Positions 10,501 through 22,576 of a stretch of 64,000 nt of DNA are shown piece by piece. The position numbers and the translations under genes are program-made. Within the stretch, counting starts at the first letter, position 1. Every line of letters begins with the position of its first letter. This DNA is from Apiospora phragmitis (Eukaryota; Ascomycota; Sordariomycetes; Amphisphaeriales; Apiosporaceae): positions 2,356,001 to 2,420,000 of the forward strand of contig JAQQWL010000009.1 in assembly GCA_038363925.1 (NCBI GenBank), written 5' to 3'. Under the pieces are notes generated by a model. It made no database searches, was not told the DNA's origin, and saw only the letters and a list, made by a program, of their open reading frames with translations.

Positions 10501-12821
10501 CGACGTTGGTCGCCCGCAGAGCGCCTGCGGCCTCGAGATCCCTGGTTTTTGGGCCTCAACCCCTAATCCATCGCTAGCTCGAACCTTTTGAGCGGACAGT
10601 GTTTCTTTGCTCGTACGCGCACGGTAAAATGACTGGATTGCTGGGCTTTTCAATTTGGAGGAGCGATGTATTGATGATGTGAGAAGACCCTTGTGCGAAA
10701 TATATCGTCGTTTGTTCGAGCGAGATTGATTTACGGGATTCGGTAGCACGACAAACGACTAGGTGCGAGTCAGCGCCGCCCCCAGTGCTCCAGAACGGGA
10801 TGAGGTCGATTTATACGTGTACTATTATTAGCGTACGTCTAACCTCTCGTTAAAGAAAAGTCTGCCCTGCCACGATCGTCAGTCACATAGGAGCCGGGCG
10901 ACGAACCCTGCACACTCGCGTATTGGGGGAAGTCTTCTGGAACCCTATCATTCCATACACGATCAAAACCCTAAAAAGAAAGAAAATGACAAAACGGAAT
11001 CTGAACGAGCGGGTGCCCCCGTAGTGCATGCGCGTACCTTGCAGTAAGGAGGACAAACAAATGCAAGATAATAAAATAATGAGGTATCAGTTCTCCCATC
11101 AGACCAGCCCTACGATGACCATGGAGATCCACGAACGAAATCTTGGTGTTTTCGGAAAATCCACAGGAACCGGGGACCAGCTTCCTCCCCCAACGGCACC
11201 GTACCACAGCACAGCTCGGCTACAATGGTGAGGCTCTGCTACTGCTACCGTCGTGCTCCTCCTCCCCCTTCTTCTGTCCCTCTCATTTCCCCTCTCTCCT
11301 CTCTTTCTCTCGGCCCATTCATCTAATGTGACTCAGAATCTCCCTTGCCGGAAGACAGTATTAATGCAGGAAGCAGCAACCCGGTTCCCCGATTCGTTAG
11401 GCCAGCTTGCATTTCTGCTGTCAGCAACACTTTGTGGGATGCTAGGCTAGAGTGTTTAAGCGAGAGAAGAAAAGAAAGAAAGAAAAAAAGAAGCAAATCA
11501 AAGGTGAATTATTGGGGTGGGGGTGGGCATACACCCGGGTCCCTCACACCGCAGGCCCGAGGGCGTTGCTCATACGCCTGCCTCGTCGCCCTCCTTTACG
11601 AGTTGGCTTTGGCGTTGGCTCTCTGGCGACACAAGACAAGCATAGCCAGTCTTCGCGTCTCACCGGTTTTCTCCTAAGGAGCCTATCTAAACATCGAACA
11701 GGGCCAGCCTCGCTGAGGGGCATCACGCTTTGGGATTGGAGGGCGAAAATAAATCAGACATGATATAGGGCCTAGCGCCAATGTGTTAGCTGGGGAACAT
11801 GTGGCAGGCATCTCGTGGACACCGGCGCTTGTTCGTTTTCTGCTTCTGTTCCGACTGTCCTGTTACACACGGGCAAATAACAGTCTCACACAGCATGACA
11901 CATTTCATAACGGGAGATTGGGGCATGGGGACCACAAGGCTAGGCTTGGCAGATGTCAAAAAAAGCAAAGTATAGTAGTGATCTCTTGTCAGCTGTGCAT
12001 TCGGACATGTAGGTTTCGTGGTCGAGATAATGCAAAATGAGAAAATAGAACCAAAAGGCGGTGGTAAGTCCCATTCTTTCCTCGTTCCTATTTGCCGTAA
12101 TGCCGTGAATCGGCATCGCGGGGTGCGATCGACCACCAGAATCAAGGACCAGCTCGGCAGAAAGGCCAATGGCCCACCCACACGCATTCAACCCACAATC
12201 AGCATGCATAGCAATGGTGATACAACAGTCGCTCTCCGCATCTTGAACGAGTGTTACGTACACGCGGATCTGGGGTGACCTCGAGGGTACAAACCGCCGA
12301 GGGCAATGTAGCTTGTGTATTGTCTCCTCATATGGCCGATCGCTTCCGCCCTCGTGCAACCACGAGACCTCCACCAGGGTGGCAGTCGGTAGGCAGCTCA
12401 TCGCTTATCCGTCAGCAGGAAACACATACCGACGTGGGCAACCATGAGTGGGGGAGGCTCGGCCCGCGACAACACTTACGTATCGTTGACGGCTAGACAA
12501 GTGTTTCGTCGATCATTGGCGGCCCCAAACATCTCGGGGCCTGCCTTATGAGTAAAGTCCCGTAGCTTTTTGGCGTGTCGTATTCTTTATGCCAGACAAC
12601 TGTTCTTGATAAAGTTAACGAAATAGATGGATACGTAATAATCAAATCTTATTCCGTTCAAATGCTCAATCCAAAGGGTATCGTTCTAATGACAGTCCAC
12701 CTCTACACATAACCCCTGAGATAATGCACCTTTGAAAACTAGTGCCACATAAAAGGAAACCTGCATGTGCATAACTGAGAACCATAATGGAAGCGAAAAA
12801 TCCGGGGTTTGGTGGTCACCC
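7540..12821. other. 5.3-kb gene-poor region
   Basis: No open frame here is longer than about 155 codons, and none shows a recognisable domain or a sensible exon chain. A tRNA-like A-box and B-box pairing near 9271-9350 failed on stem pairing. A short A/G-rich stretch lies at about 11455-11500. The left end should contain the RPL17 3' untranslated region and the right end that of the coiled-coil gene at 12822. Confidence 0.6.
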
Positions 12822-14861
12822 TCAGCCCGCTGAAGGTGCTATTAGTACAGTAGAGTGTTCCTGTATCTGGGGAGTCCGGTCACCGAGATTGGAAAGCCGT
12901 GAAAGTCGTGAAAGTGTGGAAGTTCGTAGTAAATCCTCTATCTCCATCCCGAGGACACCATAATAATCGCTGAGTGCTTCGGACCCAGGCATAGGTTGAG
13001 TTGCAGCTTCATCTCTCGTCCAATGGAAAAGGACATCTCGTTGCCATTGGCCCCAGTCAAGTATCTTGAGTGTGGTCTGGAAGGTCGATGAAAGAAGCTC
13101 TGCTTCCATTGCAGATAAGCGGAGTTTATGCAGTAGCCATCGGTTGACATATCCCTGTCGCCCCTCGTCCTTGTCAGGAATGAAGAGCGTTTCAATACCG
13201 AACTCTCTGCTGGCGGCCTCTATCCTCTGTTTCCTGCCCGGCAGTTTTGGTGGAAGGGAAGTGGCTGTGCGCAAGGATACCATTGCCGTCTGCGGAAGCG
13301 CTTCCTCTAGCAAATGTGTCGGGTTCGATAATAAAAGTGGGAACCGAGGATGTGCAAGCATCGGAGTTGAGGCCCCAGCTAGTTGGATGTCAGTTGTGGT
13401 GTCAGATGCGGTTGGCCCAAGCAAGGCTGCTTCCTGGCAGACCTTTTTTCGTTCGCTTACAGCCCGAGACCAGCGGTCGATCTCCTGGTGGGCGTGTTGC
13501 TGAAGGCCGTTATACTCCTGCAAGAACTCCTTGTTGCCTTCGTCGATATACTCGCCCTCCATATCTAGTAATTTCCTCTGCACCAGAAGGTTCGTCCGAA
13601 ATTCCTGAGCAAGTTGCAGTTCCTGGAGTGCCTCGTCGTATGCCTGGAGAGTGGGATGTAGAACCTCGGCCCTCTCAGCTTGGATGCCCCTGAGGGACGT
13701 TCGGGATTCAGGGTGCGAACTGGAGGACTTAGTTGAGGGTTCGCTTTGGGCAATGGCCGTGAAGAACCTGCGCTGCTCATTCTCGAGCTGAATCTGCTCT
13801 TCTTCCAGGCCATCAAGCAAGGTATCCAGGTTGGTTTCTACCTGTTGACACCTAAGATCTGCGCGCTCCGCTTCACGAAATAGATCATCGAGATCAGGAT
13901 GGTCGCGTAGGATCTTGTTGATGGCAAACCGGACTTGGTTGTAGGCCTGGTTCTTCTTTTGTCGGACGTCCCCCAGTGCTTCCCTTTCTCTTCCGATATT
14001 GCTATAGGTGGAGTGCAAAGCCCGCTGCCTTTCTCGTAAGTCGGACCATTGTTCTGCGATGCGCCGGAACTTTGCGTCGTCGTCGCCGTCGCTGTCACTG
14101 TCGTCGTCGCTGTCGCTCAAGCTGGAATCGTACTCGTCGGCCAACCTTCCGGAGGATGAACTCTCATACTCTTCTGTTGTAGCGTCAGGATACGAGGGTG
14201 CTATTCTAGAGCCGGGCTTGTATGATGTAGTTGGTGGAGTCTGTGGCCTTAGGGGTTGATGAGCTGGGGGTGGGTTATTGTTAGGTGCAGCTTCACTGGG
14301 GTCTCTTATGGGTCTCTCAGGCTCGAAGAATTCTCGGGTAGATCCGTTAGCAAGCGGGTCGTCAAAAAGATCAACCCCGGACGACGACACCCGCGGCCCT
14401 AATGAATCGGAGGTATCCGATGCGACAGTTCGAGGGCGTCTTGGCTGTTGGCTACGAATTGGTTCATTTCCCCGCTGGCTGGGCCTCTTTGAATGTGCAG
14501 GCTGGACCCGATGCTTGATAGTAGCCAATCTTTTGACCAGATACCCGAAGTTGGCGCTAGATGCCGACGGAAGAAACGGAGTGGAGGCCACTCGATGAAA
14601 CGCCTCGTCAGAGGAGCATGGCGACTTAACGCCGGAGCTTCCTTGAGAATGGTGGTGATTACGACGGGTTATGCTGGCTACCTCCTGGTCATCCCACGCG
14701 GACGATGAAGTCACGATGTCGGAGAGACAGTCGCTGTGTCTAGACGACATGGTGTTGGCGTTGATTGCCGGCTCATGATGTTCTAAGTTGGGCGCTCGAT
14801 CCGACTGTAGAGCCTTCACGATGCCATCGAATGCTTCTTGCGCCGATGTCGTACCAGTCAT
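12822..14861 (-). CDS. Uncharacterised coiled-coil protein, 679 aa
   Basis: This is a single-exon protein whose family I do not know by name. The start is the ATG at 14861, because the frame further upstream offers only a GTG. About the first 190 residues are low-complexity and Ser/Pro-rich. An acidic Ser/Asp stretch (SLSDSDDDSDSDGDDD) lies near 250-270. Two heptad-like helical regions follow: one beginning FRRIAEQWSDLRERQRAL (about 270-390) and one around AYDEALQELQLAQEF (about 415-480). The C-terminal third is compact, with VNRWLLHKLRLSAMEAELL and ILDWGQWQRDVLFHW. Those blocks resemble an unnamed family I associate with filamentous fungi, from memory only. No transmembrane segment or catalytic motif was seen. 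A cytosolic scaffold role is possible but unproven. No frame break occurs. Confidence 0.8.
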   Translation of the reverse strand: MTGTTSAQEAFDGIVKALQSDRAPNLEHHEPAINANTMSSRHSDCLSDIVTSSSAWDDQEVASITRRNHHHSQGSSGVKSPCSSDEAFHRVASTPFLPSASSANFGYLVKRLATIKHRVQPAHSKRPSQRGNEPIRSQQPRRPRTVASDTSDSLGPRVSSSGVDLFDDPLANGSTREFFEPERPIRDPSEAAPNNNPPPAHQPLRPQTPPTTSYKPGSRIAPSYPDATTEEYESSSSGRLADEYDSSLSDSDDDSDSDGDDDAKFRRIAEQWSDLRERQRALHSTYSNIGREREALGDVRQKKNQAYNQVRFAINKILRDHPDLDDLFREAERADLRCQQVETNLDTLLDGLEEEQIQLENEQRRFFTAIAQSEPSTKSSSSHPESRTSLRGIQAERAEVLHPTLQAYDEALQELQLAQEFRTNLLVQRKLLDMEGEYIDEGNKEFLQEYNGLQQHAHQEIDRWSRAVSERKKVCQEAALLGPTASDTTTDIQLAGASTPMLAHPRFPLLLSNPTHLLEEALPQTAMVSLRTATSLPPKLPGRKQRIEAASREFGIETLFIPDKDEGRQGYVNRWLLHKLRLSAMEAELLSSTFQTTLKILDWGQWQRDVLFHWTRDEAATQPMPGSEALSDYYGVLGMEIEDLLRTSTLSRLSRLSNLGDRTPQIQEHSTVLIAPSAG

Positions 14862-16176
14862 CAAGGATAGGGCTAAAGGCACGTGAGCAGCCCAGTGGAC
14901 GCGTCTAACTTATGGAAAGATATGGAGGAACCAACTGGCGCAAAATGGGGGCTGCCAAACGCATGTCCAGACTACATGTACTTGCAAGTTTGATGGTAGG
15001 CAAATATAGAATGATCTATCACAATAAACACTGCTGTGGATAAAAAGAGCGAGGCAAGAGAATCAGGCTAGCTTGCTGATCCGAGTCTTACGTGGGGGCA
15101 AGTCTCCCAAGGTAAAGATGGAAGATGAGTTGTTGTTTTCCAAGAGTGCGCGGGGCGCGTGTGTCTCCAACCTGATTCTCTCCAATTTGATTGATCCCTT
15201 AGGTTGTACTACCTTCCAATCCGAACATGAAGTACCCGCGTTGTAGCTTGTGAACTCGCTGTACCCTTGCAGAGCCTCAACTCATTTGCACCCGGAAAAT
15301 GGGGGGTGGTCTGATTGATTGATAAGGGCGGGCGGCAGGGAGAATCAACCCATGCCATGCAGTAGTGCTTGAGGTTAGGTTGGTTACCTACGCTGCTGCT
15401 GCTGCGTGCCGTGCATTGATCGTTGCTTTGCATTCTTCAAACCTCATGTGCAGTAACGACTACACCAACACTAATAACACCCATGGCTTGACACATGCAG
15501 ACATCAAATTCGATTTGATGGATTGGATTTCAGTCGATGCATTCAACCCCCTCCGCATCAGACGCATTGCTTCCCGCAATTTGATTGACCGGTTGCCTCT
15601 TCTTCTGAAACTCCCTTTACACCTGGTATATAAGGGTAAAACAATATAAGTTAACCCCATTCCGCCGGACTAATTTGTCGCTTCAATGAATGGCTGCCAT
15701 TCTCGTTCCATACACCTTGGTGCTGCCTCGCCTGTCTAGCTTACGCACCTTTGAAGTACCCCAAGACCCAGCTGTCTCTCGGGCAAGCTACCAGGCCGAG
15801 GCTTGTTCTGTCTTTGGTTGTCGAAAGTGACCTCGAATCCTTGCTTTTACCCTCTTTGCCCTGTCGCTTTCTGACCATCCTGATCTGCACTGGAGAGGAG
15901 CTGCCCCAACCAATAGGCTACCCCTGTTAGGGTCACGGGAAAACGAGGACGAATGCGATATTCGGCCAATTGGGACTGGTATAATCCTGCAATCACTTCT
16001 ACATCGCACCATGTGTACTAGCTTGTCCACGCACTCGTTGATGATCCATAGTATACAGGTATGCTGAATCAACTCACAACCTTCCCCGCAGCTTGGGAAG
16101 ACCTGAGGCTGATTTGACCTAGCCAAACCAGCTGGAAACCGCATCTTGAAGTCCGGGACCGCGCGACCATGTTATA
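14862..16176. other. Divergent intergenic region
   Basis: These 1.3 kb separate two divergent genes. On the plus strand a TATATAA element sits at 15627-15633, about 550 bp before the DUF6590 start. No other strong motif and no additional gene was found. Confidence 0.6.
15627..15633 (+). promoter_or_regulatory. TATA-box-like element upstream of the DUF6590 gene
   Basis: TATATAA lies in a clean context 544 bp upstream of the proposed start codon. This would imply a long leader or a 5' untranslated intron, so the assignment is tentative. Confidence 0.3.
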
Positions 16177-18231
16177 ATGCGCGGAAAGCAAGAAAAAAGC
16201 AAGCATGGAGGAAAAGAGCATCGTAGGTTATCACCCATCCGCAAGTCCCAAGGTATACAGAATGCTAATATCAACCATCTCCTCCAGAAGAGCCTGCGCA
16301 TGGGTGGCATGATGGAAATGCCGCATCTTCACAGTGGAACTCAGACACACAGTCTGTTTATCCACCTGAGTCCACCCCTCGCTCGAGTCCTCTGGATGAT
16401 ATCAATTCTGGCATGGCAAACTATAGCATTGGAGGGGCAGGTACCGTGACTGGTTCGACTTACTACGCAACTAGTAATGACCCAAACCAAGGTGAGCTTG
16501 ACTGTCAAATTCGATAGATATCGTGGCTAAGTTTGCGAGGGTTAGCCCCTGATTGTCAATCGTCCCCGCAGACATCGTACACTACTGCCAGCTTTCCTTA
16601 TGGCAGCCCAACAGGAGACATGCCTGATGGGATGACCACGGCACAACCTTATTCACATAGCTCAGGCGGGAATGTTTATTCGAATACGGATGGGTCATGG
16701 CCAGACAATTCCTCGTACGGGCCAATGGAGACACCACAGCACCATGGTCATCGTAGCACGGGGAAAGATGTTTCTTACGACGGAGGAGCAACCAGCCATG
16801 GTACTGGCACATACTATGGCCAATGTGAGTAGTATCTTCCACGGCGGCGGGTTTTACATATTGTCTCATACAGCCTAGCTGCGTATACGGCAAATACCTC
16901 GTCAGGCATGGGAACGGCAAGCGGAAGTGGCGGTGCTTCAGCAAGTGACCACTATAATTACCACCCCAATGGTATGGTTTGATCCATCTAAGTGTATATG
17001 GCAAACAAAGCTAATTGGACGTGTTGCAGGTTTCGATGCCATGGGCGGACAGGAAGATGAAGAAAGTGATGGCGAAGAATACGACGGGGGAGGAAAACGA
17101 CGAGGACGACGAAGGAGCGTATCATGATGCCGCCATGGCGCGTGCCGTGGAAGATAGCCGGCATAGTGCTTATTATGGCCATGATCAGGCAGCTGGGCCA
17201 TCTAGAGGAGCTCCAGCCTATGCCTCAGGCGAGTTGTACTCACTAGTCGACCCAGAACTTGGGACTGACAATTCCCAGCTACGTACGATGACCCTTCACA
17301 GACTCCACGAGCTCTGGATCCTTCAGTTACGCTCCCGAGTACAATGAAAAAACCTCGATCCTCTAGAGCCAGAGGAAGAGGATGACTGTGAGTATACGAA
17401 TGGACCACTATCACATGACGTGCTGACACCAGATACTCAGCTACGGGTCTCGATATGAGAAGTTTCAATGTTGTACCTTCATACTATTACCTGCCAGGTA
17501 GAGTACGGGCTACAAAACCCCTACTTTGGCACGCAACTAGGCTTACCGCAAATCCAGGTCTTCAAAATGCTGTGGTCTGAACCCCGGGGCAAGCATGGAA
17601 TGCCTACCGAAAAGACATGGAGTCATGTAGACAACTTCTACTTTGGGGTCCGCAGGTTTATCATCATCGCAACTGATGCCGCACATCATAGTACCTGTGT
17701 GTAAGTGGACGTACTCTCTCTGTCTTTATCTGTCTTGTGTATGTGCGTTGGTGGTCTAACCCATAGAGCTACAGGCCAATCTTAACATATGAATATCGTG
17801 CTTGCACAAAACCGGGCGTCCAACCAGGTGTACACGGTATAATATACAGCCAGGGTCGTCAGCCCGAGCTGGTGAACGGCGAGAAGGGTCTGGGTTTTGC
17901 ACCTGTATCTTGTACAATGAATCCTCACGAGAAACTTGTGAAGCAGTCCCGGGTCAACTACTCGAAACTGGTCACGATCGAGCACAACGTCGAGGTACAG
18001 TTCATTGGCTCCATTACAGAAGGTGACTTTGCCATTGTGACGCAAGCTGTCGACGATTGCTGGAACAAGAAGAACCGACATTCGACTAGGGATTCAAAGT
18101 CCAAGTCCAAGCCTTCCAAACACTCCAAATCAAAATCCTCCAAGCCCTCCAAGACCGAGTCCGAAACCAAACACAGATCCAGCTCATCCAAGACTTCTTC
18201 TGACAAGAAGCATTCGAAGAGAACACACTGA
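16177..18231 (+). CDS. DUF6590 domain protein, multi-exon, with frame breaks
   Basis: DUF6590 is a domain of unknown function in filamentous fungi. The 5' exons are 16177-16222, 16288-16491, about 16545-16824 and 16879-16971, then 17030 onward. They encode a disordered Ser/Tyr/Gly-rich region. The domain exons are 17433-17502, 17558-17700 and 17775-18231. They read in phase through YYLPGR, VFKMLWSEPRGKHG, FGVRRFIIIATD, CVPILTYEYR, KPGVQPGVHGIIYS and VEVQFIGSITEGDFAIV. A Ser/Lys-rich tail of about 55 residues ends the protein. Between 17080 and 17391 the acidic region changes frame at least four times, near 17086 (a G run), 17283, 17325 and 17347 (an A run). Most breaks are repaired by one missing base. 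Either the assembly has indels here or the gene is decaying. Middle exon borders are therefore approximate, and the 41-nt intron at 17392-17432 is unusually short. Confidence 0.7.
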
Positions 18232-19850
18232 AGCAACAACAAAAACCTTGGCTAGAGGCCTAGCTAGTCGTCCGCAATGACTACTTCCTAAATGGGTGTT
18301 GCTACATCACCAAATCTACAACGTTTTTGCTCGGGATTCCTCAACGTGGACCCCAAGCATTCAATGGCCTTACGGCCGGCACAGAGTTGCTACGCGAATT
18401 ACGTTCCAGTCAACTCGCACCTTTCTCCCTGATCCGACGGGTACCCAAGTTGGAACTATCTGGGGAATACATGCCTTTTTTATCTCACCTTTTCGCTATT
18501 TTTCTTACATGCAGCTCTTTCAATACGACGTTATACAGGATTAGGGTCACAGTACACATGATTATGGCCATATCCTGGGAACACATGAAGCAACTTTTCT
18601 TCTTATCTAATGACGTTATGACTATGAGACAATGTTACGTTATGGAGGCGATGTTTTCCTTTAGGACGCTTGGTTGGAATGGTTAAGGGGACTGGTAGAC
18701 GGACCTATCAAATCTCGAGGGGTAGGAGTTCACTGGCTGAACGAGGGTCGTCGGTTTATGGGTGTCCTCATAAATGAAGTTTGGCGGCGATGCTCGAAGC
18801 CGCTCACAGATTGATATTATTCGAGCCATCTTCTTTTCGATCTCACACAATTCTTACTAAGTATTCTTACTCTACGAGCTGAATGGCCTTACTTTGTGAC
18901 ACTTCCGTTTGCGAAATTGAGAACGGCACCCTCCACGGATTCTCGAGAAGCGGATCTCGAATATGTAATAGCAGTAAACGATACCGAGACGTGCATTAGA
19001 TGCCCAAGGGTGGCGGGGACGAGGACATAATAGGTCAGACACAAGCACACACAGACATGGGATAGAGATAGAAGGACGGGCTGTTGTTGCTAAGAGGGAA
19101 AGCGTGGCGGTTCCCCCCCCCCATGACTGGCAGAGCGGTACCTACTCCTGATTCCAGCGACTGGCTTGCATATTGAGGGCCAAGAAGATATCTGCTGCGA
19201 ATTACTTCAAGTCATATAGCTCTAGATAAAAACCGAATGGTTCGTTCATGCATAGTAACGGTTTTGCAATACATTTGTAATGTGAACGTCGTAGTGCCCC
19301 CTTCCAGTGCCCGAACGACGATATTAGGTACAATCCCAGAGGCCCACCGATTTACTTACAAGCACGTCGTACCTATCTATATTAAAAAATCAAGAGAACC
19401 TCCAACATTATTCACGGAGCAGTAAGTAGTACACTTTAGGTTTGTTCTGGTGTCTTTGTTCTATTTCTCATGTTTGTGTCGATTCTCTTGATCGAACGTA
19501 TCACATCGCTTCGTATCGTACTTCTACATACAGGACTTCATATATTTAATGCGTGAACCACTGGCGAACACCAGGTCAAAAAAAGTCAAAACGCCATGCC
19601 TCGGAAATTATAAACCCATATTCCTCCTCCTTTGTGGTGTGCGTGCGTGCTTGTGTTACCTCAAGCGAAACGTAACGTCGCTTACAATAGTAGTAGTCTT
19701 CGTTTTCTCATGCGGGAGGGCCTAGGTCCCGAACAAACATGTGTTGTGCCCTAATAAGCATTGCTGTTTGCCGTGGAGCTAGCCCCGTCAGACTGGGAGC
19801 ATGAACCCTTAATCACTCACTCACCCAACCCAATTTAACCTTGCCTCCTC
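18232..19850. other. Convergent intergenic region
   Basis: These 1.6 kb lie between the stop of the DUF6590 gene and the stop of the membrane-protein gene. They hold a ten-base C run at 19113-19122 and a few short open frames. No gene or RNA is supported. Confidence 0.6.
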
Positions 19851-21010
19851 TCATGCCTCATCCCGCGCTCGCCGGTATCCGTTGCCTCGCTTCTTCCTCC
19901 TGTCCTCGGCGTAATCCACGATGTCCGTGGTGGCGAGTGCGCTACCGGCCCCCGACGACGACGACAGGCCAGGGATGTGGTGCGAGTACGACTTGGTGCC
20001 CAGGTCGCTGCTCATGTCGGTGCCAACCTCGCTGCTCTCGAGCAGGGGGGCGGGCGCTGGTAGCTGTCGGCCCGCTGGTAGCTGAAATCGCGGCGGCCGG
20101 CGGCGCGGCCCTTGTCCTGCAGGCGGCGGGCCTCGGCCTTGATGCGGTCGTTCTCGCGGGCCTCGCGGCGGTCGGCCGTGCTGTAGACCTTGCGGATGCC
20201 GCCGGCGCCGCGTGCCCTGTCCTTGTCCTTGGTCGTCTTCTTGCGCTCGGGCGTCGTTGTGGGCGTGGGCTGGCGGTCGCTGAGCAGGGTGGACCCGGCT
20301 GCCGAGTTGCTCGGGTTCGTCGAGCCGTCCCACTGGCTGCCCTCGCTCTCCTTATTGATGCCGCCGACGCGCGCCGCCTTCTCGTGGCGGTACGCCCGCA
20401 TGGCATCCTTGGCCTCGGCCTCGGCCTCCTCGTCCACGAGGGCGCCGTCCTCGCCAACCTTGCGGCCGTGGCGGTGCTTGCGGTCCCTCTTCTTCTCCCG
20501 TTCGCGCTCGCGCCTCTCGCGCTTCGCGGCCCTCTTCTCGCGCGCTGCCAAGTCAGATGCTCCTGCGGTTACGCCGGATAGGGTGCTCCCGGTATCGTCG
20601 GTACGGCCGCTGATGAAGGTGTGCGTCTGGGCGCCAGTGTACTCGGTGCTCGTGTCGTCAAGGTCTTTGTAGATGCTTCCGCCACCCAGCTTCGTCGACT
20701 TGGTAGCATTGGATAGAATGGTGCCGTTGGGTCCCTTGCGTCGTAGAACGGTACTCTTGTAGTCGTCCCAATCGTCCTCCCTGAAGTAGAAGCCGCCGTT
20801 CTTGGCCCAGAAGAAGAACCATATGCCAACGAGGACGAAAGCAACGCCAATCAGAGCGAACAGGGCGAACATGCCTTTGTTGTTGATGTGGTGGGGGTCG
20901 ATGACGCCGCTGGGAGGTCCAAGATCTTTGCCAGTCTCGTCATTCTTGCTGTCGGCGCGTGCAAAAATGCTGCGGGCATTTGCTGCCAGCGTTGGCAGCA
21001 AAGGCGCCAT
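19851..21010 (-). CDS. Single-pass membrane protein, uncharacterised (frameshift near 20045)
   Basis: This is a fungal membrane protein of unknown function. The start at 21010 gives an N-terminus resembling one I remember from Sordariomycetes: a short lumenal or extracellular segment with GKDLGPPSGVIDPHHINNKG, then one transmembrane helix at about 46-69 (FALFALIGVAFVLVGIWFFF). DDWDDYKSTVLRRKGPNG follows, and then a long basic cytosolic tail with a charged Arg/Lys/Glu helix (about 155-180). The starting frame ends at 20012 in a non-conserved way. One additional C in the six-C run (20045-20050, G on the plus strand) joins it to SSEVGTDMSSDLGTKSYSHH, IPGLSSSSG and the basic end RRKKRGNGYRRARDEA, stopping at 19851. 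That gives about 386 residues. The length is one short of a multiple of three, which fits a one-base deletion. A CT repeat lies in the upstream leader or promoter. Confidence 0.8.
20045..20050 (+). other. Homopolymer at a frame break in the membrane-protein gene
   Basis: Six G on the plus strand (six C in the sense direction) mark the point where the open frame must shift by one base to reach the conserved-looking C-terminus. Seven would restore the frame. Confidence 0.6.
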
Positions 21011-21277
21011 GATAGGCGAGGGAAATGGAGCGCTGCCTGTTGGGATGGAGGTTGTGGTGTGCTGAGAATTGAATCAATTTCTGTTCAAGTGAGAGTTTTG
21101 AATCACGACCCGGCTGGTACCCTGTGGGTCGTACCCAGCCAAGTCAAGTGAATGTGTTCAGTGATCTCGTTGAACTGAATTTGTTCGGCGGTGACGAGAC
21201 TGCAAGAGAATGCCGCAAATTGGTGTTTTGGTTATCTTGTGTGGTTGAATGATCGCGATTGCCGACAGTAAGCATGC

Positions 21278-21280
<3 letters not shown>

Positions 21281-21311
<31 letters not shown>
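21281..21311 (+). repeat. (AG)15 microsatellite
   Basis: This is a perfect AG dinucleotide run about 270 bp upstream of the membrane-protein start. In that gene's sense direction it is a CT tract, a common feature of fungal promoters and leaders. Confidence 0.95.
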
Positions 21312-21314
<3 letters not shown>

Positions 21315-22565
21315 GGTGAGACTTGGTTGTCTGGCGGTTTCCTAGACAATGGAAGTTGGCAGCCAAATTCTGAAATCGGGAGGCTGGTTTGTCCACGCAC
21401 ACACCCCGAAGAACAGAAGAGGTTGGGAGGGGACGTCATCTGTTGATTCTGCCCACGAGCCGGTCGACTGGACAACGCCTCAGCCACATCAGATCATAGC
21501 CGCCGGCAGGCTAGAACAGAGTGGCGCAGGGGACACCAGATGGAAATGGCCCACTCGGGACGTGGTTACCGTTAGCGCCAGCATTTCCAATGCTCGTCTC
21601 TCCTTGGGCGTTGCGTGCACGACAGATCTCCTTGTACGGAGTACGGTGGCATGAACGGCGATCATTCCACACGTCAAGCGTATATTTTCTGCCCAGGGCA
21701 GAGGGTATTGGTGTTCATGGTGCTCGCTTTTTTATTCAGCTACAGAAAAGACATTTCAATGTTCTTCAAAATACAGCTGTGCCATACCGTATCTAGAGGC
21801 TCGGTCCGCCCAATGTAGGTAGATACAGTACATGGCATCGTCGTATTAGTGGCCGTGGTCCCCCAAGGTTTCATGACAACGCATCGTCCCAAACCAACAA
21901 CCGCCAGTGGATCGGGCGATTCGCTAGCTAGCGCCCTGTCTCTTTTTCGGAGGTGATTATTTGTCTCCGATGGATTAATGCGACCAAGCGAAGCTAATGA
22001 TTACTTGCATCCCCTTTCTAGGTATGTATGTAGGTATCACGTATATAGTCGATGGAGCAACTACATACATAAACAATGCCTTGATCCTGTACGCAGATAT
22101 TTACCCAATGTGGAAAGGGGGTATGCATGCATGTATGATGATGAAAGCAACCGGTTTGGGTATCAGAGCGACATCCCATCCATCCCCGGCCCATCCTTCC
22201 TGAATCCTTCTTCAACCAGCCAACAGCACATCACTACGGAGATGAGATGAGTGCACCTCGTTTCAAGTCAAGTCGTCTCATCTCCAACAATCGAGCTTGC
22301 ATAGACAACCGCCAAGCCGTGTCTTTTCATTTCATAGGTACGGATCGGCAGGTACATATATACATAGGGTGCATGATAGTCTATGCTCTCCCGGGAACCA
22401 GCCCAAGCAGCCAAGTTCTCACTAGACAGTGCGTGGTCTCAAACTATAATATTATACGTATAAACGGTTGCCAGCTGGCCAATCCTCTCCACTGCGATTC
22501 ATGTGGTTTCGGGGAATTCGGATGATGGATCGCGGTTTCCAGAAGTCTCACCTCCACGCTGCCAA

Positions 22566-22576
22566 GGGGGGGGGGG
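22566..22576 (+). repeat. 11-base G homopolymer
   Basis: An uninterrupted run of G in non-coding DNA. It is notable mainly because homopolymers elsewhere in the window coincide with frame breaks. Confidence 0.9.

Noticed and set aside
16253..16287. Alternative first intron of the DUF6590 gene with a GTATAC donor
   Set aside because: It would be only 35 nt long. The donor at 16223 gives a 65-nt intron in the same phase and a better N-terminus.
19841..20672. Long plus-strand frames (up to 246 codons) opposite the membrane-protein gene
   Set aside because: They are the complement of a GC-rich, charged coding region and have Ala/Leu/Arg-dominated shadow composition.
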